In this document: positions 1-8,691 of the stretch, piece by piece
Layout of the letters: each line of letters opens with the position of its first letter
Numbering within the stretch: the first letter of the stretch is position 1
The notes under the pieces: generated by a model
Database searches by the model: none
The model's input: only the letters and a program-made list of their open reading frames with translations
Told to the model about the DNA's origin: nothing
Made by a program: the position numbers and the translations under genes
Assembly (NCBI GenBank): GCA_031963045.1
Contig: JASSUK010000042.1
Coordinates: 48,454-112,453, forward strand
Direction of reading: 5' to 3'
DNA: 64,000 nt
DNA from: JASSUD01 sp031963045
GTDB taxonomy: Bacteria > Pseudomonadota > Gammaproteobacteria > Burkholderiales > Burkholderiaceae

Positions 1-1181
1 CCTAATTCTTCTTGTAAAGTGGCGCGTTCTGTCTCAAAGGCGCTATTTAGAGCACTCGTCTTGATTCGCTCGATAATATCTGGAGCTAAACGCACGCCCA
101 CAGCACAGGTGAATGCTGGAGGGCCAGGCAATATGGAGTGTGCAGGGGTTTTAGCGCCAGAACGTTGTAGGGCAGGGACTGGGTTTTCGCTGGTAGGTCC
201 TTTTTTACCTTTGCCTTCGCGTTTACCAAGCTTGTACCCAGCGAAACTCAGAGCGACGGCAAATAAAACAAATAACTCCCAAGGAAAGCCTGGTACTAAG
301 GCAAAACCCAAGAGGAGAACACTGGTGAGATAGAGCGCGCGCGAACTACTCGAGAGTTGTCGACCGATTTCATCCCCTAGCGAGTCTGCCTGAGGATTTA
401 CTTCATCTGCCACACGCGTAATGATCACACCTGCTGCAACGGAAATCAGCAAAGAGGGGATCTGAGAGACCATGGCATCCCCAATAGACAACACAGAGAA
501 GTGATTCGCTGCTTGCCCGGTAGTCATACCGTGATACATCACTCCTACAGTAATACCCGCAATAATATTAATAAGCGTAATGATCAGGGCTGCAATTGCA
601 TCGCCCTTTACAAATTTCATCGCCCCATCCATACCCCCATGTAGCTTACTTTCCATGGCTAACGCACCACGGCGCTGACGAGCGTCATCAGGGCTAATGA
701 TATTGGCGCGCAAATCGGCATCAATACTCATTTGTTTACCAGGCATAGCATCTAACGTAAACCGTGCACCTACTTCTGCTACACGCTCGGAGCCTTTGGC
801 AATCACGATAAATTGCACAGTCGAAATAATAATAAATACGACCAACCCAACCACCAAATTTCCGCCTACTACCAACTCTCCAAAGCTCTGAATAATATGA
901 CCTGCATCTGCGTGCAGCAAAATGGATTTGGTGGAAGCTATATTGAGGGATAGTCGAAATAAAGTGGTAAATAGTAATAAAGAGGGGAAAGAAGAGAGTG
1001 CAATAATATTAGGGATATACATAGTGATCATCAAAAGGGCAACGCTGATAGTTAAATTCAGCGCTAAAAGCCCGTCGATGAGCATAGTAGGTAGAGGCAA
1101 AATCATGAGTGAAATAATTGCAATGACCAACAATGCAATACCCATCTCACCAATGGCAGGGATTTTTAAATTTTTAATCAT
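1..1181 (-). CDS. sctV: Type III secretion export gate protein SctV (HrcV/FlhA family), 3' end cut by window
   Basis: SctV forms the large inner-membrane export gate ring of the T3SS and hands substrates to the channel. Reading the minus strand from the ATG at 1181 gives 393 codons with no stop, beginning MIKNLKIPAIGEMGIALL. Hydrophobic helices follow, then the family's conserved FHIPEP-type stretch (for example RFTLDAMPGKQMSIDADLR, around residues 140-158) and further membrane segments. Family members are about 690 aa, so the cytoplasmic nonameric-ring domain lies outside the window. The start overlaps the end of sctU by 8 nt, which suggests translational coupling. It belongs to the operon driven from the divergent control region at about 2250-2390. 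The family is certain; the full length is unseen. Confidence 0.95.
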   Translation of the reverse strand, partial: MIKNLKIPAIGEMGIALLVIAIISLMILPLPTMLIDGLLALNLTISVALLMITMYIPNIIALSSFPSLLLFTTLFRLSLNIASTKSILLHADAGHIIQSFGELVVGGNLVVGLVVFIIISTVQFIVIAKGSERVAEVGARFTLDAMPGKQMSIDADLRANIISPDDARQRRGALAMESKLHGGMDGAMKFVKGDAIAALIITLINIIAGITVGVMYHGMTTGQAANHFSVLSIGDAMVSQIPSLLISVAAGVIITRVADEVNPQADSLGDEIGRQLSSSSRALYLTSVLLLGFALVPGFPWELFVLFAVALSFAGYKLGKREGKGKKGPTSENPVPALQRSGAKTPAHSILPGPPAFTCAVGVRLAPDIIERIKTSALNSAFETERATLQEEL

Positions 1182-2250
1182 TTAGTCCCTCTGCATTTTC
1201 TTCTTTAGATTTTCCAATATTTTCTACCCATATTAAAATAGCTGAGACCGTAGCAAAATATTCCTGAGGAATATTTTGGCGTAATGGGATAGTAAATAAA
1301 GCGCGAGCCACTTTTGGGTTAGTCACAATAGGTATGCCCATAGCTTCGGCCAAGGCGCGCATCTCTAATGCTTGCATATCTCGGCCTTTCGCAGAAATAT
1401 TAGGTGGGCGGCGTTCCTTTCGGTCATAGTGTAGCGCTATGGCGTAATGTGTGGGATTGGTAACTAACACGTTCGATGTTTTGATTGCCTGTTTTAAACT
1501 GGGTGAAAATGCTATTTCGCGTGCAAGTTCCTTACGCGCTCCTTTAACATGCGGATCGCCTTCTGATTCTTTATATTCTTGCTTGACTTCAGTATGACTC
1601 ATGCGGTGTTGGCGCATAAACATCCACACTTGGAATTTATAGTCCACTATCCCGATGATAAAAAATAAAATCGTAGCTATTAAAAAAAGTTTCAAAATAG
1701 CAGACCATGAAACTTGTATAATTGAAATTAAAGGATGTTCAATAGCAGAGCCGATGAGCGGAAGTAAATATTCAACGGTTTTCCACATCACTATAATAAT
1801 AAGCATTGCTTTAATTAATGTGCGTACAAAATCAGTTAAAGATCTAATTGAAAACATGCGCTGCAAGCCACTCGCAGGGTTAAGTGCATCCATCTTTGGA
1901 ATAATAGGCGTTAGAGTAAATCCAAAACCCACTTGAGGCAGTAATGCCAATACCCCTGCCGCACATGAACAGGCTGCAAATAGAAAAATAACCTGCAATC
2001 CAATAACGACTATGGAATGCGTTGCAGTAGCTAAATCAGACAAAGAATGTTCGGTAGGAAAAAATAGAAAAAGCTCCTTCATTATTGCGCGAACGCTATT
2101 TTCTAGGAAACCTTGCGAAAGAATCATCGTAAAAACTACACACGCCAATATAATTGCACCTGTTAAATCAGTGCTCTTAGTAACTTCACCGCGCTCGCGT
2201 GCGTCTCGTAGCCGTTTTTCGGTCGGTTCTTCGGTTTTTTCTTCACTCAT
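1174..2250 (-). CDS. sctU: Type III secretion substrate-specificity switch SctU (HrcU/FlhB family)
   Basis: 358 aa, the normal size for the SctU/FlhB family. It is an inner-membrane protein that helps form the export gate and switches substrate class after cleaving itself. The N-terminus (MSEEKTEEPTEKRLRDARE) is the typical amphipathic start. Four hydrophobic regions lie at about 30-48, 78-104, 145-170 and 183-203. The cytoplasmic autoprotease motif N265-P266-T267-H268 is intact, so self-cleavage between N and P is expected. It is first in the minus-strand operon and overlaps sctV by 8 nt. A TTCG-N16-TTCG element lies about 113 nt upstream of the ATG. Confidence 0.97.
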   Translation of the reverse strand: MSEEKTEEPTEKRLRDARERGEVTKSTDLTGAIILACVVFTMILSQGFLENSVRAIMKELFLFFPTEHSLSDLATATHSIVVIGLQVIFLFAACSCAAGVLALLPQVGFGFTLTPIIPKMDALNPASGLQRMFSIRSLTDFVRTLIKAMLIIIVMWKTVEYLLPLIGSAIEHPLISIIQVSWSAILKLFLIATILFFIIGIVDYKFQVWMFMRQHRMSHTEVKQEYKESEGDPHVKGARKELAREIAFSPSLKQAIKTSNVLVTNPTHYAIALHYDRKERRPPNISAKGRDMQALEMRALAEAMGIPIVTNPKVARALFTIPLRQNIPQEYFATVSAILIWVENIGKSKEENAEGLND

Positions 2251-2323
2251 AGTACAGGTACATATTTATTAGATTATGGTCGAAGAATATATGTGTATGT
2301 ATTATTTAACATAGATAGAGAAC

Positions 2324-2386
2324 ATCATAGCTTTGAGCTGCTATAGCTTTGCATAGAGCGTGCGAAATATAGTGTGATAAAACGAA
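2324..2386 (-). promoter_or_regulatory. hrpII/PIP-type box and -10 for sctU-sctV
   Basis: On the plus strand CGAA stands at 2363-2366 and again at 2383-2386, exactly 16 nt apart. Read on the minus strand this is TTCG-N16-TTCG, the hrpII box recognised by HrpB of Ralstonia; with one extra base per half it is TTCGT-N15-TTCGC, close to the PIP box. A TATGAT -10 candidate lies at 2329-2324, 33 nt downstream, near the usual 30-32 nt. The box is about 113 nt before the sctU ATG. The activator (an AraC-type HrpB/HrpX) is not in the window. Confidence 0.75.
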
Positions 2387-2395
2387 AAAGCGTAC

Positions 2396-2485
2396 TTAGG
2401 GGTTTTCGTAAAAAGTTTGAGAACGGGTTACGCCTTTTGAGCTTTTGTAGATGCCCTACAAAAATTTTTTAAGGAAAACCCCTAA
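2396..2485. repeat. Nested inverted repeats between the two hrp boxes
   Basis: A perfect 12-bp inverted repeat, TTAGGGGTTTTC at 2396-2407 and GAAAACCCCTAA at 2474-2485, encloses a second hairpin, TTTTGTAG at 2443-2450 and CTACAAAA at 2456-2463. The structure sits exactly between the two opposed hrp boxes. It could be a regulatory structure, an insulator or a small palindromic repeat; nothing in the sequence decides this. The rest of 2251-2652 shows no gene. Confidence 0.5.
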
Positions 2486-2511
2486 TTTCCCTTAAAGACA
2501 TCATCTATTGT

Positions 2512-2572
2512 TTCGCTCAATAACGCAGCACTTCGTATTTAAGCAGCTTGGACAATCATAGATGTTTATCCT
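2512..2572 (+). promoter_or_regulatory. hrpII/PIP-type box and -10 for the hrpB1-sctT operon
   Basis: TTCG at 2512-2515 and TTCG at 2532-2535 are separated by exactly 16 nt (TTCGC-N15-TTCGT in PIP notation). A TATCCT hexamer at 2567-2572, matching the YANNNT -10 consensus of HrpX/HrpB promoters, begins 31 nt after the second half site. This matches the published 30-32 nt spacing. The box is about 118 nt before the preferred hrpB1 ATG. Confidence 0.8.
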
Positions 2573-2652
2573 GCTATCAAGAACTGAATAGGTATCTGCC
2601 TATATGAAGAAAAATGTGTTTAACATGGGTATATTGGCATAAGGCAAAAGCG

Positions 2653-3210
2653 ATGAAAGAGAATACAAATTATATGGATTGCGGTATTAAAGTGCTCAAT
2701 GGGTTTGCTGCATTTCTTGGGTATGTATTAGTCAAGCGAAGAGTGTTGCCGTCGCTTGATTTGGATGATATTGATTCTGTACGTGAAATGCTCAGAGTTT
2801 TTCGGCCTGAAAAAGTCGAGTATGCCTATTTTGACGCAATCATTCAGAATTATCGTGGCTATGTTGCGCAATCTATTCAGACCTTTCGCCACTTGTTAGA
2901 GGCTAGACCTAATTATCCAACTGCTAAAGCTTTTTTAGCGCATGCTTTATTTGTTCAGCGCGATGCAGCTTGGGAAACACTAGCTGCTGAGGTAATTGAA
3001 AGCTCAGATTCTACTCAAGAAGAAATTACCCTTATGCATGTTTTGCATAAACAAAATGATATGCAAAAAGGGCTGATTAGTCAGGAAGAATTTGCCAAGT
3101 ATATTAGTGAGATATCTGATAATAATAATGCTATGAGCAATCAAAATACGCAACCTGTCTTATCTAAAAGTACTGAACAATCTGTACCAAACTACGCGGT
3201 ACGTATGTAA
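2653..3210 (+). CDS. hrpB1: Type III secretion protein HrpB1/HrpK family
   Basis: A short cytoplasmic, TPR-like helical protein found only in Hrp2-type T3SS clusters. The core (residues about 8-125) follows the HrpB1 pattern: a CGIKVLNGF start, an 'R-x-x-RPEK' turn and a helix pair with AYF and FRHLLEARPNYPTAKAFLAH. The last ~60 residues are Asn/Gln/Ser-rich and look disordered. I prefer the ATG at 2653 (AAGGC upstream, 8-nt gap), giving 185 aa, because family members start about ten residues before the conserved Cys. An in-frame ATG at 2614 would add 13 residues. It is the first gene after the hrp box and is followed by hrpB2, the same order as in Ralstonia. Confidence 0.85.
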   Translation: MKENTNYMDCGIKVLNGFAAFLGYVLVKRRVLPSLDLDDIDSVREMLRVFRPEKVEYAYFDAIIQNYRGYVAQSIQTFRHLLEARPNYPTAKAFLAHALFVQRDAAWETLAAEVIESSDSTQEEITLMHVLHKQNDMQKGLISQEEFAKYISEISDNNNAMSNQNTQPVLSKSTEQSVPNYAVRM

Positions 3211-3347
3211 TAACTGATTTCTATTTCATTCAAAAATAGTGCATATAGAGACCGGTAAATATTGCATGAATCAGGCAGTATAAGTTTTTATAAAAATGGG
3301 ATGTAAAATAATTTCAGGCTTGTATGCCTATTTTTGAGAGGTGCAAA

Positions 3348-3845
3348 ATGGATCCAGGCGTCATAGACATGCTGTCCAAAGTGGATGGCGCTACCAAAGT
3401 ATCAAAAAAAGGGCCCGGCGATTTGCAGGACCTCTTTGTGCAGATGCAGGATGAGATGAATCAACGGCTTACTCTGCAAAGTCAAACTCAGTTTCAATTT
3501 CAGTCAGATGCAAATCAGCAGAGATTGGGAGATCAGTTTAATGCTTTAATGGATGCAGATATAAATAATGCCAGCACTATTTCAGCTCCTGATTCAGTTA
3601 CACATGGCCCTTCTGTTATTGGTGAGTTAATGCATGAGCAAGATGTAATTTTGCAAAATGCAGTGAATAATTTAGATTTTTTTAAAAGTAGCCTCACTAC
3701 ACAACAAATGTCCTATCAGCAACTAGTAGATCAAAGCCTAAAAGTTACTGAGAGTATTGCAAACGTTTCATTGAATATGAGTGTGCATATGGGTGCGGAA
3801 CAAAGTTCAAAACGTTCTTTTGATACTTTGCTTAAAAACCAATAA
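3348..3845 (+). CDS. sctI: Type III secretion inner-rod protein HrpB2 (SctI)
   Basis: 165 aa from the ATG at 3348, chosen because GAGAGG lies at a good distance before it; an in-frame ATG at 3324 has no such site. HrpB2 is the inner-rod/early-substrate protein of Hrp2 systems. The C-terminal ~70 residues (HEQDVILQNAVNNLDFF onward) form the helical export and assembly region typical of the family. The N-terminal half is Gln-rich and variable. Its position between hrpB1 and sctJ supports the call more strongly than the sequence alone. Confidence 0.8.
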   Translation: MDPGVIDMLSKVDGATKVSKKGPGDLQDLFVQMQDEMNQRLTLQSQTQFQFQSDANQQRLGDQFNALMDADINNASTISAPDSVTHGPSVIGELMHEQDVILQNAVNNLDFFKSSLTTQQMSYQQLVDQSLKVTESIANVSLNMSVHMGAEQSSKRSFDTLLKNQ

Positions 3846-4026
3846 TAATATGTATTTTTAATTTAGAAAGGCTGTTAGCTACAAGGAATGTCAGCATATT
3901 AAAAAAGTGCTGCATACTTCGTTAGCAGCTTTTCTAGCTCATGGTATATTTTTTATATTGGCTTTGAGTCAGATTTATTTTTATTTCATTCAATTTTCTA
4001 GGCACATTTCCCTTAGCGTATTTACC

Positions 4027-4851
4027 ATGACTATTTTCTCCCCTGCACAGCGGCGTTGTGCACGTTCCATCGGGCTTGCCTTATTGATGGTTGGTGTTTT
4101 ATCTGCCTGCCAAAAAGAGCTCTATCGTGATTTAAATGAACAAGATGCGAACGAGATGGTCGTCGTGTTGCTTCAAGCAGGGATTGATGCTGAAAAGGTT
4201 ACACCTGATGGAGGAAAAACCTGGTCTATTAAAGCAGATGACCAACAGGTGGTGCAGGCTATGGAGGTGCTGCGCTCTCGAGGGTTGCCACAGCAAAAAT
4301 TTTCTAATTTGGGCGACATCTTTAAAAAAGATGGTCTGGTCTCTACACCTACCCAGGAGCGTGTGCGTTTTATTTACGGAGTCTCGCAAGAAATTTCTAA
4401 TACCTTATCCCAGATCGATGGCGTAGTGAATGCGCGTGTGCATATTGTTTTGCCTAATAATGACCCATTAGCGCAGCGTGTGGAGCCGTCTTCTGCTTCA
4501 GTTTTTATTAAGTATCGCCCTGATGCGAATATTGCGTCGTTAATACCACAGATTAAAAATCTCGTTTCACATAGCGTAGAGGGCTTATCGTATGAACAGG
4601 TTAGTGTGACAACTGTTCCAGCAGACCCAGTTAGCGCAATGGTTATAAAAAAATCAAAATCCTCTGGTATGTGGATAGCGTTTGCTACGGCCGCAGGTAT
4701 TGTAGTGCTGAGTTTGGCAGGTTTGGGCTTATGGCTATGGCAGAACGCACGTCGTAGCGGGGAAGCAAATCCCCTGCAATCTGTAATAAACGGTGTGATA
4801 GGGCGATTTAAAAAGCCGGACGCTGCATCGAAAGATGAATCGGATAGATAA
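4027..4851 (+). CDS. sctJ: Type III secretion inner MS-ring lipoprotein SctJ (HrcJ/YscJ)
   Basis: 274 aa from the ATG at 4027, the only start that places a lipoprotein signal properly: positively charged n-region (RRCAR), hydrophobic stretch, lipobox LSAC with Cys28. SctJ forms the inner-membrane ring of the injectisome base. The ring-building motif region LYRDLNEQDANEMVVVLLQ follows directly, then DGVVNARVHIVLP. A C-terminal transmembrane helix lies at about 214-240, ended by a basic tail. The reading frame stays open upstream to 3907, but those codons show no ribosome site. Adjacent genes are hrpB2 and hrpB4. Confidence 0.96.
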   Translation: MTIFSPAQRRCARSIGLALLMVGVLSACQKELYRDLNEQDANEMVVVLLQAGIDAEKVTPDGGKTWSIKADDQQVVQAMEVLRSRGLPQQKFSNLGDIFKKDGLVSTPTQERVRFIYGVSQEISNTLSQIDGVVNARVHIVLPNNDPLAQRVEPSSASVFIKYRPDANIASLIPQIKNLVSHSVEGLSYEQVSVTTVPADPVSAMVIKKSKSSGMWIAFATAAGIVVLSLAGLGLWLWQNARRSGEANPLQSVINGVIGRFKKPDAASKDESDR

Positions 4852-4865
4852 CGGAGAGTAAAACC

Positions 4866-5891
4866 ATGCATTACGCTCGTGTTAATACTCCTGAAGACGA
4901 GGAGGGGTCTCTTAAAAGAAATCCTATACGAGCTGAAGATTCTATACAGCAGAGTGAATCAGAAGAGCAAGAAAGCTTTGAAGATCCCCAGGATGTAGAG
5001 CAATCAGAGCCGCATAAAGAAAAATATTTGAGTGACAGGCCAGCTAAAAAATTCGATGCACACCTAGTTGCTTTAGCTGATTCTATTGCAAAGCGTATGC
5101 AAATCTATGCTTCTCGCCGGGTCGAAGTGTTAGAGCATGCGCACCCATCTTGGTGGGGAGCGCTGGCTCCGGTGGCCAAAGCTGCAGGAATTTCTCCTGC
5201 ATCTCTTTTTGTGGAGTCTAACTACCAAGCCAGGCGCAATGCAGATACCCCTATAAGCACTATCAGATCTTCTTACGCTAACCCAAAAGTACACTCTGTA
5301 CCTCAGACTGTCTCCATGCAAGAAGCGCTGACGCCTATTTTAGCGTGTGCGAATTTGCCTGCTCTTAAGCAGCGTTGTGCAGAAGCACTATTAGTACAAG
5401 CAGGCATAGGAGCGCCTAGTGCTGCAGATTTTGAAGGAGAAACAGGGCGTATTGGCGCACTTTCATGGAAGGAAGCTAGGCGTTTATGCCGTATGCGCGC
5501 ACTTACATTCCGTCGCACGGCAATGCGTCGCACCATTGATAAGGCTAGCAGAATACGCTTTTCTCAATGGCTAGAAGGACCTGTACTTGACAAATTGATG
5601 CAGTTTCCAGGAGCGCCTCAATTAGAGGTGCTTGAGCATTCGTTCGATCTGCCTGCGCTACGCACAATGAGTACTACTGATTTGGAATGGGAAGGTTTGC
5701 ACCTACTGGATCGCGATGGCATATGGAATGTAAACGGGCCTTTTGCTCATCTGCGTTTATGTTTTGCCAAAGACCTTGCAGCTCCACCGTGGATACCGGC
5801 TACATTAAATCAAGCAGGCCAGGTGGATGAGCGCTTTGATCCGCAGGGCAGTAAAGAAGTTTTAGCTCTGCTGGAAATAGACACACCTTAA
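4866..5891 (+). CDS. hrpB4: Type III secretion protein HrpB4 (SctK-like)
   Basis: 341 aa. Called mainly from position, since hrpB4 lies between hrcJ and hrpB5 in Ralstonia and Burkholderia, with support from a helical cytoplasmic composition. The first ~60 residues are acidic (Glu/Asp/Ser-rich) and look like an added disordered segment. A globular part runs from about residue 65 to the end, with a Trp/Arg-rich centre. HrpB4/SctK proteins are accessory components of the cytoplasmic sorting platform. GGAGAG lies 7 nt before the ATG. Only 14 nt separate it from sctJ, so it is in the same operon. Confidence 0.7.
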   Translation: MHYARVNTPEDEEGSLKRNPIRAEDSIQQSESEEQESFEDPQDVEQSEPHKEKYLSDRPAKKFDAHLVALADSIAKRMQIYASRRVEVLEHAHPSWWGALAPVAKAAGISPASLFVESNYQARRNADTPISTIRSSYANPKVHSVPQTVSMQEALTPILACANLPALKQRCAEALLVQAGIGAPSAADFEGETGRIGALSWKEARRLCRMRALTFRRTAMRRTIDKASRIRFSQWLEGPVLDKLMQFPGAPQLEVLEHSFDLPALRTMSTTDLEWEGLHLLDRDGIWNVNGPFAHLRLCFAKDLAAPPWIPATLNQAGQVDERFDPQGSKEVLALLEIDTP

Positions 5892-5911
5892 CTACTAGTG
5901 CTGGAATTCAT

Positions 5912-7279
5912 ATGGTTATTTGGCTTCGTTCTGCGCAGGAGATATCAGAATCCATCCATGGGGTGGGGATCGAAGGAGGCGTGATTGAACGGGAAGTATT
6001 TAGTAAAGTACTTGAATTAGATGAAGGGTTTAAAGCGCTTGAAACAGCACGAAAAGCTCTAAATAATGAGTTCAAGGCCTTGCGTGAGCAAGCTAAAAAA
6101 GAGGTTGATCAAGCTTTTGAAGAAGCTAAAAAGCAAGGGTATGCCACAGGGCGGCAAGCAGCGGTAGAAGAGTGGCAATCTCGCACTATCGAAATGCTGA
6201 GCAATGCACGTCATATTCAAAGCCGTATGCGTTGGCGCTTGAGTGAATTGGTTGCTAGAGCCGTTGAGCATATTGTGCACACCACCGATCGCCGCGCTTT
6301 ATTTGAGCGCGCCATGACTACGCTAGAACATATTAGTGATGGAGCCTCATTATTGCATGTGAGTGTGCATCCTGATGAAGTGGATGCTGCACAAAAAGCC
6401 TTTGATGGATTTTCTAAAGAATGGAGTGCACGCGGTCAACTTATTAAAGTGATGGTGCGCGCAGAGGCAGGGTTAGCACCAGGCAGCTGTGTGTGCGAAT
6501 CAGAATTTGGCATGATCGATGCCAGCCTTGATGTACAACTTAAGGCTATGCGCTCTGCACTCGCGCGCGCACTCGATCGAGATGAGGATGAGTTGGTGGA
6601 AGGTTTGCTGGCACAAGTTCAAGTGAATGCTAACTTATCTGCAGCACAAGATGGCGATCCATTACCGGTTTATTCCGCACCTGCCAGACGTCAGTCAAGG
6701 GAGAGGCGCCATACTGCTATCCAAGAAAATGCTGTAGAGCCACTCTCTAAGGACAGCATTGCATTGCCAGCAGGAGAGCAGAAATTATTAAGTGCTCCTC
6801 CTAAAAAGAAAAAGCCTGCCCAAGCTGATTTAACCGCTGATGATGCTGCTAATTTTATAGAAGGCCCCTCTAAAAAAACGCGTAGTAAACAGGACAAAAA
6901 AGAACTGCTATGTGCAAAAGAAACAGATGAAGCGGTAAAGGATTCAACTAACCCTTTAGCACAGATAAAATCGGATATGCCACAAGAAAAATCCGATGCA
7001 CCTCCCAAGCCGCCAGCAGATGAAAAAATCCATGCTACATCACGTGCTGCTATAGCACGTGCAAAAGAAAAAGATACCGCTTCTGTAAAAGGCATGAAAG
7101 CGAAGGCAGAGGTAGCCATTGAAGAGAATGTGCCAGAAGAAGTGGAGACTAAAAAAGTACAGTCGAAAAAAGAAGGTGATAAACAGACGGGTGTAAAGCG
7201 ATCGACCTCTGCTAAAAAAAATGCGGCTCATATGGTTTCTGAAGATGCTCAGCTAACCGAAGGGAGGCCATCGCCATGA
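5912..7279 (+). CDS. sctL: Type III secretion stator protein SctL (HrpB5/YscL/FliH family) with a long C-terminal extension
   Basis: SctL binds the ATPase SctN and links it to the sorting platform. Residues about 1-235 look like the normal protein: a conserved start (MVIWLRSAQEI), a long Ala/Glu/Lys coiled coil at about 40-95 and the globular FliH-like domain with EAGLAPGSCVCESEFGMIDA. Residues about 236-455 are a Lys/Ala/Glu/Ser-rich low-complexity tail not usual in this family, whose members are mostly 200-270 aa. The stop overlaps the sctN start by 4 nt (ATGA), so the extension is held in frame right up to the coupled start. No frame break is seen. Confidence 0.85.
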   Translation: MVIWLRSAQEISESIHGVGIEGGVIEREVFSKVLELDEGFKALETARKALNNEFKALREQAKKEVDQAFEEAKKQGYATGRQAAVEEWQSRTIEMLSNARHIQSRMRWRLSELVARAVEHIVHTTDRRALFERAMTTLEHISDGASLLHVSVHPDEVDAAQKAFDGFSKEWSARGQLIKVMVRAEAGLAPGSCVCESEFGMIDASLDVQLKAMRSALARALDRDEDELVEGLLAQVQVNANLSAAQDGDPLPVYSAPARRQSRERRHTAIQENAVEPLSKDSIALPAGEQKLLSAPPKKKKPAQADLTADDAANFIEGPSKKTRSKQDKKELLCAKETDEAVKDSTNPLAQIKSDMPQEKSDAPPKPPADEKIHATSRAAIARAKEKDTASVKGMKAKAEVAIEENVPEEVETKKVQSKKEGDKQTGVKRSTSAKKNAAHMVSEDAQLTEGRPSP

Positions 7280-8655
7280 AAGACTTTCATGAATTTCGAG
7301 GTCTTACTGAGTCTATTGAGCGTGAGTTTAAACAACCTGCGGTTCATCAGGCAGGCAAGCTCATTGAAGTAATTGGCACTTTGATTAGGGCTACCGGTAT
7401 AGAAGCTAGACTGGGTGAGTTATGTGAGCTCCAAGATGCAGCAGGAACGCGCTTGCAATATGCTGAAGTGGTGGGTTTTGCACAAAACGTGGCCATTCTG
7501 TCTCCTTTTGGGTCCCTACATCATTTATCTAGAGCAACGCGCGTAGTGAGTTTGGGGCGGCCGCTTAGTATCCAAGTAGGGCCTGAAGTATTAGGTAGAG
7601 TGATTGATGCGATGGGAGAGCCAATAGATGGCAAAGGTCCTATAGCGTGCAAAACTTTGCGGCCTATCCATGCCATGCCTCCTGACCCAATGACGCGGCG
7701 CATTATTGATACCCCTTTTTATACGGGGGTGCGTGCGATTGATTCGCTGATTACATTGGGCGAAGGGCAGCGTATGGGTATTTTTGCACCAGCAGGGGTG
7801 GGTAAAAGTACCTTGATGGGCATGCTTGCACGCGGTGCAGCACATATGGTGAAACGCGGTTCAAACGCCAAGGACGGTGCAGGGGGTGGTGGGGCAATAA
7901 ATGTCATCGCACTGATCGGTGAGCGTGGGCGCGAGGTGAGAGAGTTTATAGAGCAAAGTCTAGGCCCGCAGACTTTGCAACGCTCGGTAGTAGTGTGCTC
8001 TACCTCTGATCGCTCTTCGATTGAACGTTCTAAAGCAGGCCATACAGCGACTACTATCGCAGAATATTTTCGTGATAAGGGTATGCGTGTGTTGCTGATG
8101 ATGGATTCGCTCACCCGTTTTGCACGGGCGCAACGCGAAATCGGTCTAGCAGCCGGTGAGCCACCGACACGGCGAGGCTATCCCCCCTCACTATTTGCAG
8201 AGCTCCCCCGTTTGCTCGAGCGTGCAGGAACCTCTGATAAAGGTTCGATTACTGCACTCTATACCGTACTCATGGAAGATGGCGAAGGCGGCAGTGACCC
8301 TGTAGCTGAAGAGGTAAGAAGTATTTTAGATGGCCATATTACGCTTTCACGCGAAATTGCCGCACGCAATCGTTACCCTGCGATCGATGTGCTCGATAGC
8401 TTATCTCGGGTGATGCATCAAGTGGTAGCGCGTGGCCACAATGCAGCTGCGGCGCATATCCGTAGCCTCATGGCCAAACACCGTGAAGTAGAAACTTTGC
8501 TGCAATTAGGCGAGTATCAACAAGGGGGAGATGCATTAGCCGATGAAGCCATTGCAAAAATAAACCATATTTATGCGCTATTAACCCAACGCACCGATCA
8601 ATTAGCTGACCACGAGCACACTATTAAAGGTTTGCAAGAGATTGCTGCCCACTAG
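7276..8655 (+). CDS. sctN: Type III secretion ATPase SctN (HrcN)
   Basis: 459 aa, normal for the family. A hexameric F1-like ATPase that strips chaperones and unfolds substrates at the base of the injectisome. Walker A is APAGVGKST at 171-179. Walker B and the following signature lie in VLLMMDSLTRFARAQREIG, followed by PPTRRGYPPSLF. The catalytic-region motif ALIGERGREVREF is at about 212-224. A short Gly-rich insertion (GAGGGG, residues 201-206) precedes it. The start is coupled to sctL by a 4-nt overlap. Confidence 0.98.
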   Translation: MKDFHEFRGLTESIEREFKQPAVHQAGKLIEVIGTLIRATGIEARLGELCELQDAAGTRLQYAEVVGFAQNVAILSPFGSLHHLSRATRVVSLGRPLSIQVGPEVLGRVIDAMGEPIDGKGPIACKTLRPIHAMPPDPMTRRIIDTPFYTGVRAIDSLITLGEGQRMGIFAPAGVGKSTLMGMLARGAAHMVKRGSNAKDGAGGGGAINVIALIGERGREVREFIEQSLGPQTLQRSVVVCSTSDRSSIERSKAGHTATTIAEYFRDKGMRVLLMMDSLTRFARAQREIGLAAGEPPTRRGYPPSLFAELPRLLERAGTSDKGSITALYTVLMEDGEGGSDPVAEEVRSILDGHITLSREIAARNRYPAIDVLDSLSRVMHQVVARGHNAAAAHIRSLMAKHREVETLLQLGEYQQGGDALADEAIAKINHIYALLTQRTDQLADHEHTIKGLQEIAAH

Positions 8656-8691
8656 CTTTGAGCGCTTCTCTTTAACTACTCTAAATAAGAG

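Noticed and set aside
1..1185. Plus-strand frames of 64-104 codons over sctV
   Set aside because: They are antisense to the continuous SctV frame and carry no recognisable motif.
4374..4871. 165-codon minus-strand frame over sctJ
   Set aside because: It lies wholly antisense to the well-supported lipoprotein gene and has no recognisable features.
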